A stretch of 64,000 nt of DNA from NCBI RefSeq assembly GCF_027580225.2, contig NC_073355.2:24827501-24891500 (forward strand). The letters are read 5' to 3'. Each line of letters begins with the position of its first letter. The stretch's first letter is position 1. The notes below the pieces were generated by a model. It made no database searches. It was not told the DNA's origin and saw only the letters and a program-made list of their open reading frames with translations. Source of the DNA: Misgurnus anguillicaudatus. Its lineage: Eukaryota; Chordata; Actinopteri; Cypriniformes; Cobitidae. Positions 1 to 11,326 of this stretch are shown piece by piece. A program made the position numbers and the translations under genes.

Positions 1-198
1 CTATTGTGCTGGTAAATCAAAACATGAAGCAGCTGTCTACCTAAATAGCTTTTTGGGCATCATACCCCAACAAAATGCTAGGACTTTACCATGATTAGAT
101 GATAATACCATGGCACTAATATATAATATTACATACCATTTAAATACTTTATTACCATTATGATATGATCATCATGGTTCCATCAAAACAGTATGGTT

Positions 199-896
199 CA
201 GGGGTCCCACGGGTCCTTGAAATCCTTGAAACTTTGTGAATCTGTTGGGGGAAATTCAAGGCCCTGCCTGGGAAGTTTTTGAAAATATACATACATAGGT
301 ACAGGTCATTGAAAGTGCTTGAATTTATTTTATGCAAGAAGTTTTCTGCAAAAATCCATATTATTCCCTGTGTAGTGTAGGATAATATCTTAAATATTTT
401 AGACTTTTTAGCACACGTGCTGTTCGCTTTAAATGCTTATATCTTCTGTATGCGAATGTTGATACATACCAAAATGCTTTTTGCATACATCTGTTTGACA
501 CATGAAAACGTCTCTGGTTACGTATGTAAGAAGGGAACGAGACGCTGCGTCTCCCTTGCCATACTTCCTGCGTCCCTGTAACGGCATCTTTGGAAATATT
601 TCAGATAGCTATATACTTCCTGGCTCCCGCGTCACCCTGTCTTTGTTGTTAAGCCTCACCATTGGTTAAATTTGATATACACATAGACACACTTACCCCT
701 GGAGTTTTCCCCAAAGTGTCACAGCAGTGATGCAGCGCGAGTTCCCTCGAAAGGGAACTGTAACAATGTATCTTAAAAGGTAACACGATGTAACCTTGCT
801 CTCATTTGAAATGTGTCAGTTGAATTTGAGGGTATTAGACCTGGAAAGTCCTTGAAAGGTCCTTGAATTTTAAGTTAACTAATATGTGGGAACCCT
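199..896. mobile_element. Putative hAT-like non-autonomous TIR element
   Basis: The left end CAGGGGTCCCACG and the right end (reverse complement TAGGGTTCCCACA) form an imperfect terminal inverted repeat. Both ends are followed inward by several copies of TCCTTGAAA (for example 213-232 and 846-868). No convincing 8-bp duplication is left. The CAGGG start suggests hAT, but this is uncertain. Confidence 0.5.
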
Positions 897-920
897 AATA
901 GTTTTGCTGAGTTTTTTAAG

Positions 921-962
921 ACATTTACATGACACTTTTATGCATTTGGCAAACGCTTATAT
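921..962 (+). repeat. 5' part of a tRNA-type SINE, split by the 963-1883 element
   Basis: ACATTTACATGACAC...GCATTTGGCAAACGCTTATAT matches the start of the fish repeat whose other copies read (T)TATCCAAAGCGACTTACA. It continues at 1884. Confidence 0.65.
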
Positions 963-1883
963 TGGTGATTCTCACGAAAACTTGGTTTTAAAAATGTCAA
1001 GCATGAAAATGTAAAAATTGCTTAAATTTACTTTTTTTCCCACCAGACATTGAAAAACAAAGTCTGGAGTAAATGGGAACATTAATTTAAAAACTTTAAC
1101 TTATCATTTAACACTTTTTGTAACATAATTTAAAAAATTAGTCCTAAAAAATCTCATTACCGCAACAGTCAGAAAACATCAACACTGACATATTTTCAAA
1201 ATGACATGACAAACCTGAAAGAACATAATTTGGAGATTCTGCACATGCATTTAAAATCAAAGTATTATGCTTCTATTAATTAAATTAACATTTAATAAGC
1301 ATCTGTTGCGGTAATGATAATCAAAATGTCGTGTAAGCATTCTGACAAGACAATATTTCAAATTAACTGTAAAAAAATGATCTTACCTGGTAGCCATCTT
1401 GAAGTAACTGGTCCATGTGGTTGGTCACTCAAAATCAAACTTTATTAAAATTCTGTATGTGTGCTTAAACTGTTCTCAAAAAGTGTTGCGGAGGATGAGA
1501 ACATCAGGCATGGACACATCATTTTCCTATTTTTCCTTCATTATTATTATTATACATGAATATTCAGTAAATATTTTTTCTGTCATCTAAAGTAGTCTAG
1601 CAAAACATCCATTTATTTTTTTTCTTAATATTTTTGTGTTCATTTGATTAAATTACAACATAACGCATGTTCAAACACAGCCGGACACATTGCGGTAATG
1701 AGAATTTCAGCAGAAAATCAGATAAAATTTACAATTATAAATTATTTTGTTGAAATCACACATTGTGCACGGTAGAACACAGTATTGTGTTAATTCTGAT
1801 GCTTTTTAATGTTACTATATTACACATTTTAAAGCTAAAATCATTAGTGCCGTGGTGTTTCAGTGGTTTCGTGAGAATCACCC
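963..1883. mobile_element. 921-bp non-autonomous DNA transposon inserted in a SINE
   Basis: The ends are TGGTGATTCTCACGAAA and, as reverse complement, GGGTGATTCTCACGAAA. The 4-bp sequence ATAT is present on both sides (959-962, 1884-1887), and removing the element with one copy restores the SINE sequence CGCTTATATCCAAAGC. Inside are subterminal motifs related to TTGCGGTAATGA: 1305-1316 and 1691-1701 forward, 1157-1167 inverted, and a degraded copy at 1486. No transposase frame was seen. The superfamily is not recognised. Confidence 0.7.
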
Positions 1884-2000
1884 ATATCCAAAGCAATTTA
1901 TAGTGCATTTACAAGTTATACATTTTATCATTATGTTTGTGCCCTGGGATAAAACTCACAACCTTTTAATTCAATGCTTTACCACTGAACTTCAGGAACA
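1884..2000 (+). repeat. 3' part of the tRNA-type SINE interrupted at 963-1883
   Basis: It continues ATCCAAAGCAATTTATAGTG, then a CCTGGGATAAAACTC box and TACCACTGAACTTCAGGAAC. The CCCTGGGAT-AAC block resembles the reverse complement of a tRNA T-arm (B box). Other copies are at 6263, 25060 and 43343. Confidence 0.65.
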
Positions 2001-3956
2001 ATAGGAGCCGTTTCAATTGTGAATCTACGCTAAATACCAAGATTTATTCTGGGCAGAGTCGATCACAATTTTGGTGGCTGAGGTGAAAGGCTTTGTGGGG
2101 GAATAGTGATCATTTACAGTACAGTATGTATTTATAGATCGAGCGTGCATGCTAGTGTGCCTATCTTTCTGTATAATTGAAATGGTCCCTTGGCGTGCCC
2201 CATATGCGTGATGTACATGTCCATTTAGCTCTCTTCCTCATAAAGGTGATAGTGCTCGTTTAGTGGATAGATTTATTACCTCGGTTCATCTGAAACATAT
2301 AGTAATGACCTTTGAAAATTATTCTCTCTCTCTCGCTCGCTCTCCCTCCATCTCTCCCACTTGTCTCCTTTACCACATGTCTGCAGTCTCAATTCATTTC
2401 CCTTCATTTCATTTGGCTGTCTTAATGGAAGAGGGGAAGGGGAAATAGAGCCCATTACTGGGCTATGGACTTTCATCATCTCTCTCTCTCTCTCTTGCCT
2501 TGTCTGTCCCTCTCTCGCCCACCTCTCTCCCATGGGTCTCTAATAGCTAATGCTAATGAACAGAGACATCTTTAACAAAAAGACTTTCAAACCAAAAACA
2601 ACCTTCTATTTCAGAGAGGAAATTGTGTTTTACGGTTCTCGCTCTCTGTCTGGGCGTGTGTGTAGTTTATCTTAGAGTAGTGCTTATATACATGGCCATG
2701 CCAAGTACAATGTATTGACCTCTGGCCTTGGACACAAATGCTAATCAATACGTCCAGCAGTCCAAGTGCAAGAAGTCCTATGGGACGACATTCAAAACCC
2801 CCTCGGCTCGTGGTCTAGACAGCGGCCAACCTCTTAAGAAGTCATCTTTATTCTAAACTTCTGATTTGATTCCATCACCTACCATCTAACGCATAGTTTC
2901 CAGGTCTATTCCCATTATTTTTCCACTCTACACTTTTCTCAACTATATGTCTAGATGCCTTCTTTTGAAAGGTTGCCAGATCCTCTCACCTTCGTTCCTC
3001 TCTAATGTGTGGTCTCTTTCTAAAGGTTTTTGGCTTGACGCTTTTCGCAGCACACTAAGAGTTCCCAGAGGAGCATTCTGATGGAAAGTGTGCCATATTC
3101 CTTTACTGTGCCTCCTCTTGCACATTTTCTACTGTCTGGCTTTACAGTTTGGCTACAAACATGGACTTTTTGTATCTCTTTCTCTCTTTCTGTGTGTGTG
3201 GTATGAAGTAGATGTTGGTCAGATAAGGGAGTGTTTCATAAGGCTTCTCCAGACGATCTAGTTTGTTTATAGCAGGGCAGCAGTTAGTCCAGTTGTCGAA
3301 TTGTGAGACTTCAGAAAGATAAGAGGTGTCTATATCAGTTAAGCTTTTAAACAAGTAGTACTAAGCATGGTAGGACTCACTGCAACTATAAGACTGGTTT
3401 ATGCTATGAAATTGCAACAAAGGAAAGTGTGTTTATAAAATCTTTGGTATCATTACAAAAGCCTTGTTTTATTTACAGCACACCTATATGACAGATGTGA
3501 GATGATGGTTGAGGTAGATAATGTCACTTTACACCATAGGAATAATACATTGCACAGAGCTTGGAGACATGAGATTTTATCAGAAGAAATGTTTATGAAA
3601 AAATATAATTAAAATCTCTTACAGTGAGTTACCGTAGTTATGTTTACAGGTCATTTTTTAATAAATAGCCAACTATTTCTGGTTCTGATTTATGTCACAC
3701 AATGCATGTGTTGTTTATGATTAATTATGTTATAGTGTTATAGTTTGGCATGGTAATGTACAATATAATGTACAGTGACAGTTGTAATCCACCACAACAC
3801 ATAAACGGCACTTTCGTACATTGTTGCTTTCATGGTTTTACTGGCTCTGACATAAGAGTCATTTAATTAGTACAAATATGTGCAACATGATGCCGCAGGC
3901 AACTATGAAAAGTGAAAGGAAGACTGATGTATGTGCATGTGTGTGTTTGTGCTTAA

Positions 3957-4135
3957 AGGGATAGTCCATCCATAAAATTTAAATTGCTGGTACCCGTTTA
4001 CTTGCAATATATAGATCACAGAGTTTATGCAGAATACATACTTTATTAGTCTACTGTACTGAAGATCCAAAATATCAGATGGCCTGAGAGTAAGTAAATA
4101 AACAGCACATTTTCATTTTTGGGTAAACTGTTCCT
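3957..4135. mobile_element. Short TTAA-flanked MITE (AGGGATAGTYCA family)
   Basis: The element is AGGGATAGTCCATCC ... GGGTAAACTGTTCCT, flanked by TTAA at 3953-3956 and 4136-4139. The ends are inverted repeats of the very common cyprinid AGGGATAGTTCACCCAAAA terminus (recalled). Confidence 0.65.
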
Positions 4136-5003
4136 TTAAAAGCAGGTCCACATGTCTCTCCGTATTATGCTAAAATAGCATAGGGTCAATGTTTCTGAAT
4201 CTTCGGTCACAAATCGTGACCTTTTGCTATTGCACATTTCCCCCAGTCTTCCAAATTGTCTTTTTTCATACAAACAAACACATCCTCTGTATTCTCATTA
4301 TCATCGCCCCCTTAAGATATATGCCATTTTTATCCGCTGCTGTCATTCAGAAATAGCGTCTTCGCTATCCTAGAGACAACCAACCGGCAGGCAGGTCTGT
4401 TTTAAAAACACATACATACAGTAGTACACAACGTGTGCTGTCACTGCAGGCATTCAGCAGAATATTTTCACTGCATGAGTAAATGCTAAAACATTTATAG
4501 GTTGAGATTTTGAAATCGCATAGAAAATCCGATTAGTATGCACAAGGACTGAATAAGGTCATGCATGTTTACATTTATTCTGCGTGTACTTATTTAGAAA
4601 AAATATTTTTGACCAGTTCGTTCTGATCAATCTAATAAATCTTTCTATCCATGCAAATAAAAGTAGAAAATTTAGATTTTTAAACTGCAAATTAAATGGT
4701 GCATTATTAGTTTATATTTGAATTTTAGCCTACAGATTTCTGTTTGCAGTATCTAGTGCTTAACATTATGAATACTTGAGCAGGGCTGAACAGTTAATCA
4801 AGTAAGTAATCGAAAATTATGGCTGCTGCAATGACCTAATCACGAATAGAGTCATTTCCAGCATTCCATTCAAGTTTACTCCCAATACATGAATGGTTTC
4901 TGTTTACAACATATGTTCTGTAGGGTTGAGCACTGTAACCAATCACTCACATGTCTGTTGAAACCAGAACAGCTGCCTTTTAATTCATATTAATAATCAA
5001 GAT

Positions 5004-5053
5004 TACATTTGGCATTTGTGCTTTTATCCAAAACGACTTGCAGTGCACATTTG
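5004..5053 (+). repeat. SINE 5' fragment
   Basis: ATTACATTTGGCATTTGTGC, followed by TTTTATCCAAAACGACTTGC, is the start of the same SINE as at 43343. It adjoins the 5054 repeat. Confidence 0.55.
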
Positions 5054-5204
5054 AAGAGCTCTGATGCAAAAGGAGCTAAAAGCCACCTCTGTCAAAAATT
5101 AAATAATGATATTTAACACATGGTATCGGCACGTATTATGCATTCATCAAATACTTTTGCTTCAAATCCACTTAATCCCGGCCTCAGGTCATTCAAATAT
5201 ACTG
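5054..5204 (+). repeat. Dispersed 150-bp repeat, copy 1
   Basis: It shares the blocks GAGCTC.GATGC, AGCCACCTCTGTCAAAAAT, TTCATCAAATACTTT and CCCGGCCTCAGGTCATTCA, in the same order and orientation, with 16969-17115. The family is not recognised. Confidence 0.6.
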
Positions 5205-5296
5205 TAGAATCCATTGGCGATTTTTCAGTAAAGCTCTCTTAAGTGCAGGGAAGAAGAATCGCAGGAACAAGCTGCACAAGTTTTTAACCCGGTTAA

Positions 5297-5945
5297 AGGA
5301 AAACACCACAGTTTTTTAATATTTTACTATGTTCTTACCTCAACTTAGACAAATTAATACATACCTATCTTTTTTCAATGCGTGCACTTAATCTTTGTAC
5401 AGGACGTTGTGAATGTGTTTGTGTGAGCATTTAGCTTAGCCCCATTCATTCCTTAGGATCCAAACAGGAAACGTGGTGATTTTTTTAAGCAGATAAATAA
5501 TTAGAACAATATTGTATGGCGGAAGAGCACTTAGTTTGCAGCACTTCAACCTCGGCGCACAGTAACATTATCACTCCTGACTACTCCCCCCCTCGCTCAG
5601 ACGTCCTTCAAAATAACAGCGCCCGAGGTCAAAGTGCTGCAAACTAACTGCTCTTCCGCCATACAATGTAGTTCTCATTTTTATCCGCTTAAAAAATTGC
5701 CATGTTTTGTTTTGTGCCACCATACTCGTGTAACATTTAAATAGGGGAAATATGGAAGTGTTTAGTGGCTTCTAAATTCATCCCTGTTTGGATCCTAAGG
5801 AATAAATGGGGCTAGGCTAAATGCTAACACATTCACGACATGCTGTACAAAGATTAAGTGCACGCATTGAGTAAAGATGAGTATGTATTAATTCATCTAA
5901 GTTGAGGTAAGAACATAGAAAAATATTGAAAACGGATGTTTTCCT
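5297..5945. mobile_element. TTAA-flanked foldback element (AGGAAAACACC family)
   Basis: The element is AGGAAAACACCACAGTTTT ... TGTTTTCCT with TTAA on both sides (5293-5296, 5946-5949). The inverted arms run about 290 bp inward. For example, TGGCGGAAGAGCAC on the left pairs with GTGCTGCAAACTAACTGCTC and TTCCGCCA on the right. The centre at 5570-5600 is GC-richer. No coding capacity. A second, degraded copy is at 12312-12626. Confidence 0.75.
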
Positions 5946-6262
5946 TTAAAGGAGGTTTACAGAATATATTAGAATATGGTCAGAATTTTTGAGTCTTTTA
6001 CCCTTATTTAAAGACGACAGTGAAGAGTGATGTTTTTAAGGTTTTGCAGGGAAAGACAGTCAACCTATACTAATGAAATGACAAAAATTACATTTGAGAA
6101 AAAATAAGGTATTTCAAATACTGACAGTGACCAATAACCTTTCATTGCCATTAAAGTCAAATTACTGAACCCAAACGTAGGAGCCTAACAAAAAATTATA
6201 ATTTTCAAGAATGTCAGATGCTCTTAGAGGGTTTTGCTCTTCATTCTTTTATTTATTTATTT

Positions 6263-6316
6263 TCAGTATGCGTGTTCTTTGTGTTCACAATGCTCTACCA
6301 CTGAGCTATACAGGAG
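6263..6316 (+). repeat. SINE 3' fragment
   Basis: TCAGTATGCGTGTTC followed by CAATGCTCTACCACTGAGCT matches the 3' (tRNA-like) half of the SINE. Confidence 0.5.
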
Positions 6317-8507
6317 TTTATTTCAAACATATATATATTTTTTTACATATTTTGGAAGTAAATGTATAATACATTTAAGCATGAGGCAGCATGAAAATGG
6401 CCGTATAATGTCAAATCATATGACAATCAGTCACAGTGTATTGTGTAGTTATGTCACATGTTATGTAAGTTATCGTGTAACAGTGAGAGAAAGGATGCTT
6501 CTTTTGTTTTAATATGAAACATCATGTTTTTACTCCAAATGCTTGTGCATTTAGTTTTTGCTGAGCTTGTTTCAGTTTTGCATGCACAAATTGCCCATGA
6601 ACTTGCAGTTTTACTCACACCTGCATTTACTGTATGTCCCTCACCCATTTTAGAAAACATAAGCACTATGATATCATCTGTAACCACATTTGACAAGTGT
6701 TTTGATTCTAAAGGCCATTTCACACAGTAAAATCGCAGAGCGGCTTCAGCTTTTCTCTTGTATTGGAAGCGTTTCGTGCAGCATTTAGTGCAAATACATT
6801 TATTTTCAACGGCGCTTGCCAAAAAAAGTGCCATGTCCAGAGAAGGGACAGGATTTTGGGTGCACGAGTAAGGTGTGTGTGGACCAACTCCGCTTCACCT
6901 CTGTAACCGCCACTGTTTTGCCGCTTTCCGCACTTCTCCTATTGAAAAAGAACTAAACACTCGCGGTTGCCACGTACCTTGCGAAACGCCCTTAACTGTG
7001 TATGTGCATTTACATATGTATGTGTCTCTTTTTGTCAGAGAGTGTGTGTTTGTCTTTGTGCTTTGACCTTGTTCAATAATATTCCTTTTATCACTATAGA
7101 AACACTTAGTGGATCAGGAAATATAATTAGATTACATAACAGTATGATTTACCATTGTCTGTAAACCTATATAGAAGTTAGTATGTTTGTACAGCTTTAC
7201 ATTGAAGGTGACCAGGAAGTATCATGCATAGAAAATCCCCAGAAAAGTACATAAAAGTAGTCCATGTTACATCATATTTAAGTCTTCTGCAGTCGTGCAA
7301 TAGTTTCATGTAAGAAGCCGACCAAATGATTCACTAAATATCTTCTGCTGCAGCTTGAAAATCTCATTCATGCGATTTCAATGTTATTCAAATTTGGTGC
7401 GTCACATGAGAAACAACAACCTTTGGCTTTAGTAATGTCAAACCTTGTGTGACCTGTCTTGACATGTCGTATTTGAATTCTCACAAACGTGAATGAAATT
7501 TGACTGCTGCAGTAGAGGAAAAGATTATCAATGAATATGACTTGAATTTCAGCCTTTTCCTTGCACAAAGCTATCATGAGACTTCAGACGATTTGTAGTC
7601 TCTCTCTATCCGATCCCTCTCTCTATCTTTCTTATATACACACACACAGCACAGATTCCTCTAATCTCTCTTTATCACACATTCTCACACACTCTCTGAC
7701 ATTGAATTAGTTTGAATTAGTGGGTTCATTGCTATGTAAAGGGGACCTGTGGGGTTTAACCTACTTAGTACGGCGTTTAATAATGTATGAGTGAGATTTG
7801 AGAGCAGTGTGCACTGCAGCACAATACAGTGTCTTCACTCGCTTTTAGACTTTGATCTCTCCTTCTCGCTGCCTCCTTTTTTGCTTTTCTCACACACATT
7901 CCTGCATCAAACATCTCTAGCAGAACCCCCATGATTCCCCGCATGCCTTCAGGAAGATTCATAATCCCTATTCCATATGGGAGGAAATTTGAATTAGATT
8001 TATTTGTGCAGCATTTGAAATCTGTTCTGCGCAGGCTTTAGAGAATGGATGGGTAGCATCGAGCAAAAAGATGGAGGATAGAGATACAGCAATACAAATG
8101 GGATTTGTGAAGATGCACGACAGACAGGCTGATAGACAGTGTTTTTTGCTCAGCGCTGCTCTTTGAAACGGTGTTTTTCTCCTCTTCTTCCTCGCATGCA
8201 TGTGTTTCCAGGTTTTGCTCAGATAGATGGTGTTAATGAGAGTTTCTGACAGACGGTCTGTGTGAAGATGTTCTCGGTGCTCCTGAGGGAACTCTACAGT
8301 TAACAAGCTCACTGGGGAAGACCTTGGCAGCATTTTCCCACGCTGTCAGACTGGGCTCGGTACTTAAGAACAACCACTGAGTGTTAGCATTGGAGTCTTG
8401 CCTCTTTACTTCAGTGTAAGGGGCGTGGTGTCAGATTTGAGATGTATTGTTAGGGCTTTATACTTTACTATATCGCATTTTAATATAATGATCCAACTGC
8501 AGTCTGT

Positions 8508-8640
8508 TAGGGGCGGTTTCCTGGACGGGGTTAAGATTAATCCAGGACTAAGCCTTAGTTGTATTAGAATAATTACATAGCTTTTACAAACATACCTGAC
8601 AAAAAACATTACTGGTTTGCATTTACTATCTTGAGACAAA
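8508..8640 (+). repeat. Partial dispersed repeat
   Basis: GGGGCGGTTTCCTGGACGGG followed by TTAAGATTAATCCAGGACTA is a sequence I recall as widespread in cyprinid genomes. No termini can be set here. Confidence 0.4.
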
Positions 8641-8770
8641 ACAATAGTACTGATATATGTTAATGTATGTCAGTGTAGGACGTTTTATTGAATTATTGCA
8701 AATTCTTCATTTACATGATAATTTAAGTTTTTATATTTTATATATATTTTTTCCGCATTATTTTTTTTAA

Positions 8771-9159
8771 AGGGGCATTTCACACATTTCTTAAGATGCC
8801 AAATAAATCTTTGGTGTCCCCAGAGTACATATGTGAAGTTTTTATACAGATAATTTATTATAGCGTGTTAAATTTGCCACTTTGTAGGTGTGAGCAAAAA
8901 TGTGCAGTTTTGGGGTGTGTCCTTTTAAATGCAAATGAGCTGATCTCTGCACTAAATGGCAGTGCAGTGGTTGGATAGTGCAGATTAAGGAGTGGTATTA
9001 TCCCCTTTTGACATCACAAGGGGAGTCAAATTGAATGACCTATTTTTTCACATGTTAATGGGTTAATCTTTTTCACATTTTCTAGGTTGATAGAAGCACT
9101 GGGAACCCAATTATAGCACCTAAACATGGAAAAAGTCAGATTTCCAGAATATGTCCCCT
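8771..9159. mobile_element. TTAA-flanked MITE (AGGGGCATTTCAC family)
   Basis: The ends are AGGGGCATTTCACAC and AGAATATGTCCCCT, an inverted repeat of about 14 bp with mismatches. TTAA is on both sides (8767-8770, 9160-9163). Internal sequence such as AAATCTTTGGTGTCCCCAGA is typical of a common zebrafish repeat (recalled). Confidence 0.65.
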
Positions 9160-9440
9160 TTAAGTTTTAGTAGGCCCTCAATTTACTAAAATTCAGTGTA
9201 GTTTTCATCATTTCGGTCATCTTTATATTTAGAAAATGTTTACAGTTATTGCTAATATTAACTAATATTATACTAACTACACAACCTATTGGAGATGCCA
9301 AATTGCCCCTCTCCCAACGTGTGTATGGATTAACTTGTGTGGATTAACCATCACTCGCCATGAATATAGCTATAGATGATGGAATGCCTTTAAAAAGAAA
9401 CAAACAAACATACAAAAGTAGTTTTCTGTTTTCTACTATA

Positions 9441-9668
9441 CACTCTAAAAAATGATGGTATATTTTCAATCCAGCACTGGGTTGAAAAGGGATGAAGTTG
9501 AACCCAACCCATTGGGTTGTAATTTAACCAATGCTGGGTTGCTTCAACCCAGTAGATTTAATGCATTGCTGGGTCAAAAATAATAAAAAATTTGATTAAT
9601 TTAACAACTTGGTTTGTTCCTTTTTGACCCAACACTGGGCTGTAAATAGACCAGCATTTCTTAGAGTG
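9441..9668. mobile_element. TA-flanked MITE with GGGTT/AACCC palindromes
   Basis: The ends are CACTCTAAAAAATG and CATTTCTTAGAGTG (inverted repeat, one mismatch), flanked by TA at 9439-9440 and 9669-9670. The interior alternates AACCCA and TGGGTT blocks. The same family is at 21315-21475. Confidence 0.7.
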
Positions 9669-9672
9669 TAGC

Positions 9673-10213
9673 TACCGTACTTTCCGGACTATAAGCCACA
9701 CCGGGGTATAAGCCGCATTATTCAAAAATGCGTCATTAAGACAGAATAACATATATAAGTTGCAGTGGACTATACGTTGCGTTTATTTAGAAAATTATTT
9801 TACAAAATCCAAGCCGAAGAACAGACATTTTATCTGGAAAGGCAAGTTATTCAACTAAACAATAGCAGACAGAAAAGCAGGCTGAATAGATGTCTGTACG
9901 TTAAAGTAATACAATCAGTTATTTATACGATACACAATAGCATACAGAACTTACCTGCAAGGTTGAATCGGCTAAATTAACCGAACAAGCCAACTAGTGT
10001 GAAGTTAGCTTACTCGTCATTCCACATCACTGAATCCATTGAATTACATAAATACAGGAGCAGCATATAGCGAAATCTAGACGGTAATGTTGTCTCTTGC
10101 CTCATAAATGTTAAAATTAATATATACTGACTTACAAGGTGCACCTGACTATAAGACGCAGCCCCAGCCAAGATATGAAAAAAACAGCGGCTTATAGACC
10201 GAAAAATACAGTA
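9673..10213. mobile_element. 541-bp TIR element (TACYGTA...CTATAAGCC family)
   Basis: The left end is TACCGTACTTTCCGGACTAT and the right end as reverse complement is TACTGTATTTTTCGGTCTAT; both continue AAGCC. It begins 4 bp after the preceding MITE. The 71-residue frame inside shows no domain. Confidence 0.65.
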
Positions 10214-10403
10214 CTACTAGTACTTACATGTATATACTGTTAAGCTGCTTTGCAAAATTGTGAAAACACAATAAAAATTTAATTTTTTTTATAAAAAAAG
10301 TGAAATGTTAATCAAGTACTTATGTGTGGGAGCAAAGCTCATTCTCTATACTGTTTTTAAGACCAGTGTTGAGCATTCATAATAGTATGTCTGTGTGGGG
10401 TAC

Positions 10404-10485
10404 ACTGTAAAAAGTTAGATCAACTTAAAAAATTACTTTAATTGGTAACACCTAAAAAAATCACGTCAGTCACGTTTTACAGTTT
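10404..10485 (+). repeat. Truncated MITE end (AAGTTRGATCAACTTAAA family)
   Basis: CACTGTAAAAAGTTAGATCA followed by ACTTAAAAAATTACTTTAAT and GGTAACACCTAAAAA matches the left end of the element at 12248. No right end was found. Confidence 0.5.
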
Positions 10486-10785
10486 ATGTGGGTTATGATT
10501 CTATATCATATGAACACAAACACATTTGTACTCAAAATATTTCCCTTTCTTCCCATCTTTGTCTGTCTTTCCCAGGTCAAAGAGTTTGCTGTGTTGGACT
10601 GACTCACTCCGACAGGCTTGACTCAAGAGCATTTTGGGACCTCTGAAGCACCACTTCTCATTTCCTCTTATATGGCATTGTCCTAAAACCTGGGGGATCT
10701 GAGTTTTCTCCACCCTCTTGCGAAGAGTCAAGTGTGACTGGTACATAACAGGCTCTCCAACCCTTCGTTTTTTTTATCTGTTCAG

Positions 10786-11157
10786 CCCAGGTCTAATAGA
10801 TCTATCCAGCTGCAATTTCAGACCTCAGTGGAGAAAATATAGACAAACAGTGCTGGAATTTACTGCAGCACTTTTGGATTGCGTCCAGAAAGTTACATAA
10901 CACCAAAGCGGAGACTTGTACACCTGTGAGCTGTCGGCCTGGACCAATGGCGTCATAACTACTCACACACACCCTAGACTGCAAATTATTAACCCATTCG
11001 TCTTCCTCAAAGATACACACACCAACCCACAGGGACAACCACATACAAAAATCTCCCAGCTGGAATACCAAAGCAACTTATGATGGGAAAGTAAAAATCT
11101 GCTGTCACGGATAGCCAGCACAGATATCTGGGACTCAGTTTTGTTTCTGAGCGTGCC
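10786..11157 (+). other. raraa: Probable 5' untranslated part of the RAR-alpha1 type exon, with two short uORFs
   Basis: A pyrimidine-rich tract at 10761-10783 followed by CAG at 10783-10785 is a strong candidate acceptor. A second AG at 10789-10790 is an alternative. From here to the start codon there are only two AUGs. One begins a three-residue uORF (10947-10958, Met-Ala-Ser-stop). The other begins a four-residue uORF (11080-11094, Met-Met-Gly-Lys-stop). The second is in the frame of the main CDS, and its TAA closes that frame, so the receptor cannot start upstream of 11158 on this transcript. If the acceptor is not used, this segment could instead contain a promoter. No TATA box is obvious. 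Confidence 0.5.
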
Positions 11158-11326
11158 ATGTCTGGAAACGGCAACCCCTGCTCGAGCCCTGGAGGATTGG
11201 GCACCCCTCTAGGGGGCTTTCCCATGCCCCACTACCCTTACTTCTTTTCTCATGTGCTAGGTGGGCTTTCCCCTCCAGCCCTTCCAGGACTTTCTGTCAG
11301 TGGATACAGCACTCCATCTCCTGCGA
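11158..11326 (+). CDS. raraa: Retinoic acid receptor alpha, isoform 1 type N-terminal (A region) coding exon, partial CDS
   Basis: This exon encodes the first 56 residues plus one base of the next codon of a retinoic-acid-activated nuclear receptor that binds DNA as a heterodimer with RXR. The translation begins [13 protein letters not shown] and contains [19 protein letters not shown] and SGYSTPSPA. The last two motifs are diagnostic of the RAR-alpha1 A region, whose human form also has a Gly/Pro-rich start and a PYAFFF-type aromatic patch. The exon ends GCG-A followed by the donor GTGAGT at 11327, phase 1. Joining to 59143 gives ACT (Thr) and restores the family sequence SPAT. Residues 13-28 differ clearly from the mammalian form as I remember it. 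The region provides the isoform-specific ligand-independent activation function (AF-1). Reading through the donor would stop after four more codons at 11338. I am sure of the family. The paralogue name rests on the linked alpha-2 exon. Confidence 0.9.

Larger units (their letters stand above)
1..10785. other. Non-coding region upstream of the first raraa coding exon (5' flank or 5'-UTR intron)
   Basis: No exon of a known gene is recognisable here on either strand. Open frames are short, overlap on opposite strands and lack family motifs. Identified repeats are listed separately (199-2000, 3957-4135, 5004-5945, 6263-6316, 8508-10213, 10404-10485). The stretches 2001-3950, 4140-5000, 5950-8500 and 10214-10400 hold nothing I can name beyond TC-rich tracts near 2320-2520 and 7600-7700 and degraded repeat-like sequence. 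A good splice acceptor at 10784-10785 suggests that at least the 3' part is an intron separating a distant 5'-UTR exon from the coding exon, as in mammalian RARA. That is inference. Confidence 0.6.

Noticed and set aside
10574..10588. AGGTCA-AAG-AGTTTG upstream of the alpha-1 exon
   Set aside because: The second half-site has two mismatches; no stronger than chance.
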